Both the position numbers and the translations under genes were made by a program. 7,037 nt of DNA, taken from positions 1 through 7,037 of the forward strand of contig JASIBM010000491.1 in the NCBI GenBank assembly GCA_030045175.1, written 5' to 3'. A model generated the notes under the pieces. It was given only the letters and a program-made list of their open reading frames with translations. It was not told the origin of the DNA and searched no databases. The DNA is from Streptosporangiaceae bacterium. GTDB lineage: Bacteria > Actinomycetota > Actinomycetes > Streptosporangiales > Streptosporangiaceae. Each line of letters opens with the position of its first letter. Position 1 is the stretch's first letter. Shown one piece after another: positions 5,613 to 7,037 of this stretch.

Positions 5613-6700
5613 CGGGCCTCCATGACGCAGACCAGGTTCTGCTGCAGGGCTGGGCCGCTGGTCGCGTGGCCGAGCGCCCGGTCCGCGCGGCCGCAGGAGA
5701 TCTCAGTGGCGGCGCAGCCGATCCTGGCCAGCCCGGCCGAGAACATCGGGTTGCCCGCCAGCGCCCCGCCGGAGGGGCTGATGATCACGTCGTCGCCCAG
5801 CCCGAGCGCCCGCCGCAGGATGATCTCCTGATGGGTGAACGGCGCGTGCAGCTCGGCGACCTGCACGCCGCTGGCACCGGCCGCGGCGCCGGCCGCGGCA
5901 GCGGACGGCGACGAGGTCAGGTCGCGGGCACCGAGCGCGGCCGAGTCGATCCGGTGCTCGAACCCGGTGATCCAGGCGGGCCGGTCGGCGAGCGAGCGAG
6001 CGCGGTCACCGGCCGCCAGGATCACGACGGCGGCTCCGTCGGTGACCGGCGCGCAGTCGTGGGCGCGCAGCGGGTCGGCTACGTATGGCTGATCGAGCAT
6101 GGACTCGATCAGGGGCCTGTGGGCGACCGGCGCGGTGCTGACCCGGGGGGACGACCCCCCAGAACCCCCCGCCGGGCTCCTTGTTGGATATGAATCTCTT
6201 GACCTGGCCGCCACGGCGGCCATATCTTCCTGGCTCCACAGGCCCGCCTCGATGCCGTTCCTGGCCTGCAACGCGGCGATCGTCACCGAGTCCGGCCACA
6301 GCGGGGCGACCAGGTACGGGTCGAGCTGGAGCGCGAGCACGCGGCGCAGGTGGCCGGCCGAGGACTTGCCGAAGCCGTAGGCGAGCGCGATCTCGGCCTC
6401 GCCGGTCAGGATCTTCAGCCACGCCTCGTACAGCGCCCAGGCGCCGTCCATTTCCACGTGGGACTCCATCACCGGGGGGAACGCGCCGATCGCGTCGACC
6501 GCGGACACGAACGAGAATGCCCGCCCGGCCAGGTAGTCCGACGATCCTGAGCACCAGAAGCCGATGTCGGCCTTGGTCAGGCCGGTCGCCGCGAGCACTT
6601 CCTGGAAGATCGGGACGAGCATCTCGACGCCGTTGGTGGTGGCGGGGGAGTGCCGCTCGTTCGGCGCCTGGGCGAATCCGATCACTGCGACGTCGGTCAC
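5609..6700 (-). CDS. ltp4: Thiolase-like sterol side-chain aldol-lyase Ltp4, with foreign-looking insert
   Basis: This 363-residue thiolase-superfamily protein matches my memory of M. tuberculosis Ltp4 (Rv3522, about 354 residues) in TTNGVEML, GFWCSGSSDYLAGRAFSF, YGFGKSSAGHLRRVLALQLD, APLWPDSV, ITGFEHRID, LGARDLTSSPS and HATSGPALQQNLV. It is the partner of Ltp3 in removing the C24 branch of phytosterol side chains. It lacks the thiolase active site: the nucleophile region reads ESHVEMDGAW with no Cys, His285 (AELHAPF) replaces the NEAF position, and the GHP histidine is Asn317 (GNPMF). It may be a non-catalytic or differently acting subunit beside Ltp3. The start is GTG at 6698-6700, with AAGGA 5 bases upstream, and it overlaps ltp3 by 4 bases. 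Residues about 166-188 use TCA, AGA, TAT, CCA and ACA codons followed by a Gly/Ser/Pro tract, unlike the rest of the gene; the homolog as I recall it is roughly a dozen residues shorter here. The frame stays open, so the product is probably made. Confidence 0.9.
   Translation of the reverse strand: MTDVAVIGFAQAPNERHSPATTNGVEMLVPIFQEVLAATGLTKADIGFWCSGSSDYLAGRAFSFVSAVDAIGAFPPVMESHVEMDGAWALYEAWLKILTGEAEIALAYGFGKSSAGHLRRVLALQLDPYLVAPLWPDSVTIAALQARNGIEAGLWSQEDMAAVAARSRDSYPTRSPAGGSGGSSPRVSTAPVAHRPLIESMLDQPYVADPLRAHDCAPVTDGAAVVILAAGDRARSLADRPAWITGFEHRIDSAALGARDLTSSPSAAAAGAAAGASGVQVAELHAPFTHQEIILRRALGLGDDVIISPSGGALAGNPMFSAGLARIGCAATEISCGRADRALGHATSGPALQQNLVCVMEAR
5877..5900. repeat. 12-bp near-perfect duplication in ltp4 Ala-rich loop
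   Basis: CCGGCCGCGGCG and CCGGCCGCGGCA stand head to tail, differing at one base. They encode part of the Ala/Gly-rich loop (SAAAAGAAAGASG) of Ltp4. The family has an alanine run here, so this is likely simple slippage within a tolerant loop. Confidence 0.55.
6137..6205 (-). other. Probable in-frame insertion of a small palindromic element in ltp4
   Basis: This patch encodes Ltp4 residues about 166-188. At 6178-6205 it is markedly A/T-richer than the flanks and full of codons that are rare in this window (TCA, AGA, TCA, TAT, CCA, ACA). Next to it, 6145-6160 is a perfect G6-ACGA-C6 hairpin on the + strand, and a second C6 run follows at 6165-6170. The encoded Gly/Ser/Pro tract (SPAGGSGGSSPRVS) has no counterpart in the Ltp4 homolog as I remember it. 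I infer a REP- or MITE-like element captured in frame. The edges are approximate, no target-site duplication was found, and only one copy lies in the window. Confidence 0.5.
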
Positions 6701-6716
6701 GGGCGTCCTTCGGGGG

Positions 6717-7037
6717 TCACAGGTGGTGGGCGTAGGAGTCGTAGGGCGCGTCCGGCTCGCCGGTCGGCCTGAAGTGGTCGATCGCCTGCGACGGCGCTGT
6801 ACTGTCCCCGGTGCCGGCCCCGGTGCCGTCCCCGGTGCCGTCCCCGGTTCCGTGCTCGGCCGTCCGCCACACCGCCGCCACGCGCATGCCCATCCGGACC
6901 TCCTGCGGCGGGCAGCCGAGTATCAGGTGCTGGAACGCGATGTCGGCGCCATCGATCAGCACGGACGCGGCGACGTAAGGGGTGGCGACCCGCTGGCCCT
7001 GGAACGGCACGTTCACCACGCAGAACGTGGTCACGAT
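6717..7037 (-). CDS. DUF35/OB-fold acyl-CoA-associated protein, C-terminal part (Rv3521-like), truncated by window edge
   Basis: Only the last 106 residues are visible; the frame stays open to the right edge, so the start and the expected zinc-ribbon lie outside. VTTFCVVNVPF, PYVAASVLIDGADIAFQHLILGC, EVRMGMRVAAVW and the tail IDHFRPTGEPDAPYDSYAHHL fit the OB-fold of DUF35 proteins, and match Rv3521 as I recall it. In the related Ltp2 system a DUF35 domain (of ChsH2) binds the thiolase-like aldolase and is needed for activity, so this protein likely partners Ltp3/Ltp4. It ends 16 bases before the ltp4 GTG, same strand, so the three genes look like one operon. Between the last beta strand and the tail the homolog has a short charged linker. 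Here a low-complexity stretch (GTGDGTGDGTGAGTGDS), encoded by a 12-bp tandem repeat, enlarges that linker. The GTG at 7032-7034 is internal, not a start. Confidence 0.87.
   Translation of the reverse strand: MVTTFCVVNVPFQGQRVATPYVAASVLIDGADIAFQHLILGCPPQEVRMGMRVAAVWRTAEHGTGDGTGDGTGAGTGDSTAPSQAIDHFRPTGEPDAPYDSYAHHL
6804..6851. repeat. Four tandem copies of a 12-bp unit inside the DUF35 gene
   Basis: Units GTCCCCGGTGCC, GGCCCCGGTGCC, GTCCCCGGTGCC and GTCCCCGGTTCC run head to tail (6804-6815, 6816-6827, 6828-6839, 6840-6851), with one base change in each of the second and fourth. The unit is a multiple of three, so copy-number change adds or removes four residues (Gly-Thr-Gly-Asp type) without breaking the frame. 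Confidence 0.88.

Noticed and set aside
6145..6170. G6/C6 runs in ltp4 as a programmed frameshift site or sequencing error
   Set aside because: The main frame is open on both sides and continues with family-conserved residues, so no shift is needed. An error at a homopolymer would break the frame rather than preserve it.
6206..6221. GGCCGCC-AC-GGCGGCC hairpin in ltp4
   Set aside because: It arises from alanine and valine codons (AAVAA) and the 2-nt loop is too tight; coding composition explains it.
7018..7034. GAACGTGGTC near the right edge as another KstR site
   Set aside because: The second arm is GGT rather than GTT and the position is inside the DUF35 coding region; it does not meet the consensus.

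Overview
The window comes from a high-GC actinobacterium. Third codon positions are almost all G or C, GTG starts are used, and the proteins match the sterol side-chain degradation proteins of Mycobacterium and Rhodococcus. I cannot name the genus. The catabolic gene set and a KstR-type operator fit a soil or host-associated actinomycete that grows on sterols.

Left to right: (1) The first 1.17 kb is a rightward cytochrome P450 of the CYP107-like type, cut at its 5' end by the window edge. (2) A short convergent gap holds three perfect 9-bp repeats and a weak hairpin. (3) A leftward thiolase gene (1269-2450) is recognisable as fadA5. (4) A divergent 146-bp promoter region (2451-2596) carries two good KstR-like palindromes and one degenerate copy. 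(5) A rightward P450 gene (2597-3823) is recognisable as cyp125, the sterol C26 monooxygenase. (6) A small leftward gene (3888-4358) encodes a secreted protein of unknown function. (7) A leftward operon reads, in transcription order, DUF35/OB-fold protein (cut by the right edge), ltp4, then ltp3.

The genes appear to work together on sterol side chains. Cyp125 would oxidise the terminal methyl group so that the side chain can be activated with CoA, and FadA5 would carry out thiolytic cleavage in beta-oxidation. The Ltp3, Ltp4 and DUF35 proteins belong to the thiolase-derived aldol-lyase group linked to removal of the C24 branch of phytosterols. The fadA5/cyp125 divergent pair has the same arrangement as Rv3546/Rv3545c in M. 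tuberculosis, and DUF35-ltp4-ltp3 matches Rv3521-Rv3522-Rv3523. Here the two blocks lie almost next to each other, separated only by the secreted-protein gene.

The most unusual local signals are: a patch of foreign-looking sequence inside ltp4, with rare A/T-rich codons followed by a G6/C6 hairpin, read through in frame; a 12-bp repeat expansion that puts a Gly-Thr-Gly-Asp tract into the DUF35 protein; a paired operator arrangement with 21-bp spacing upstream of cyp125; and a secreted protein whose mature part resembles phage tail-type beta domains. I saw no tRNA, rRNA, CRISPR array, transposase or integrase.
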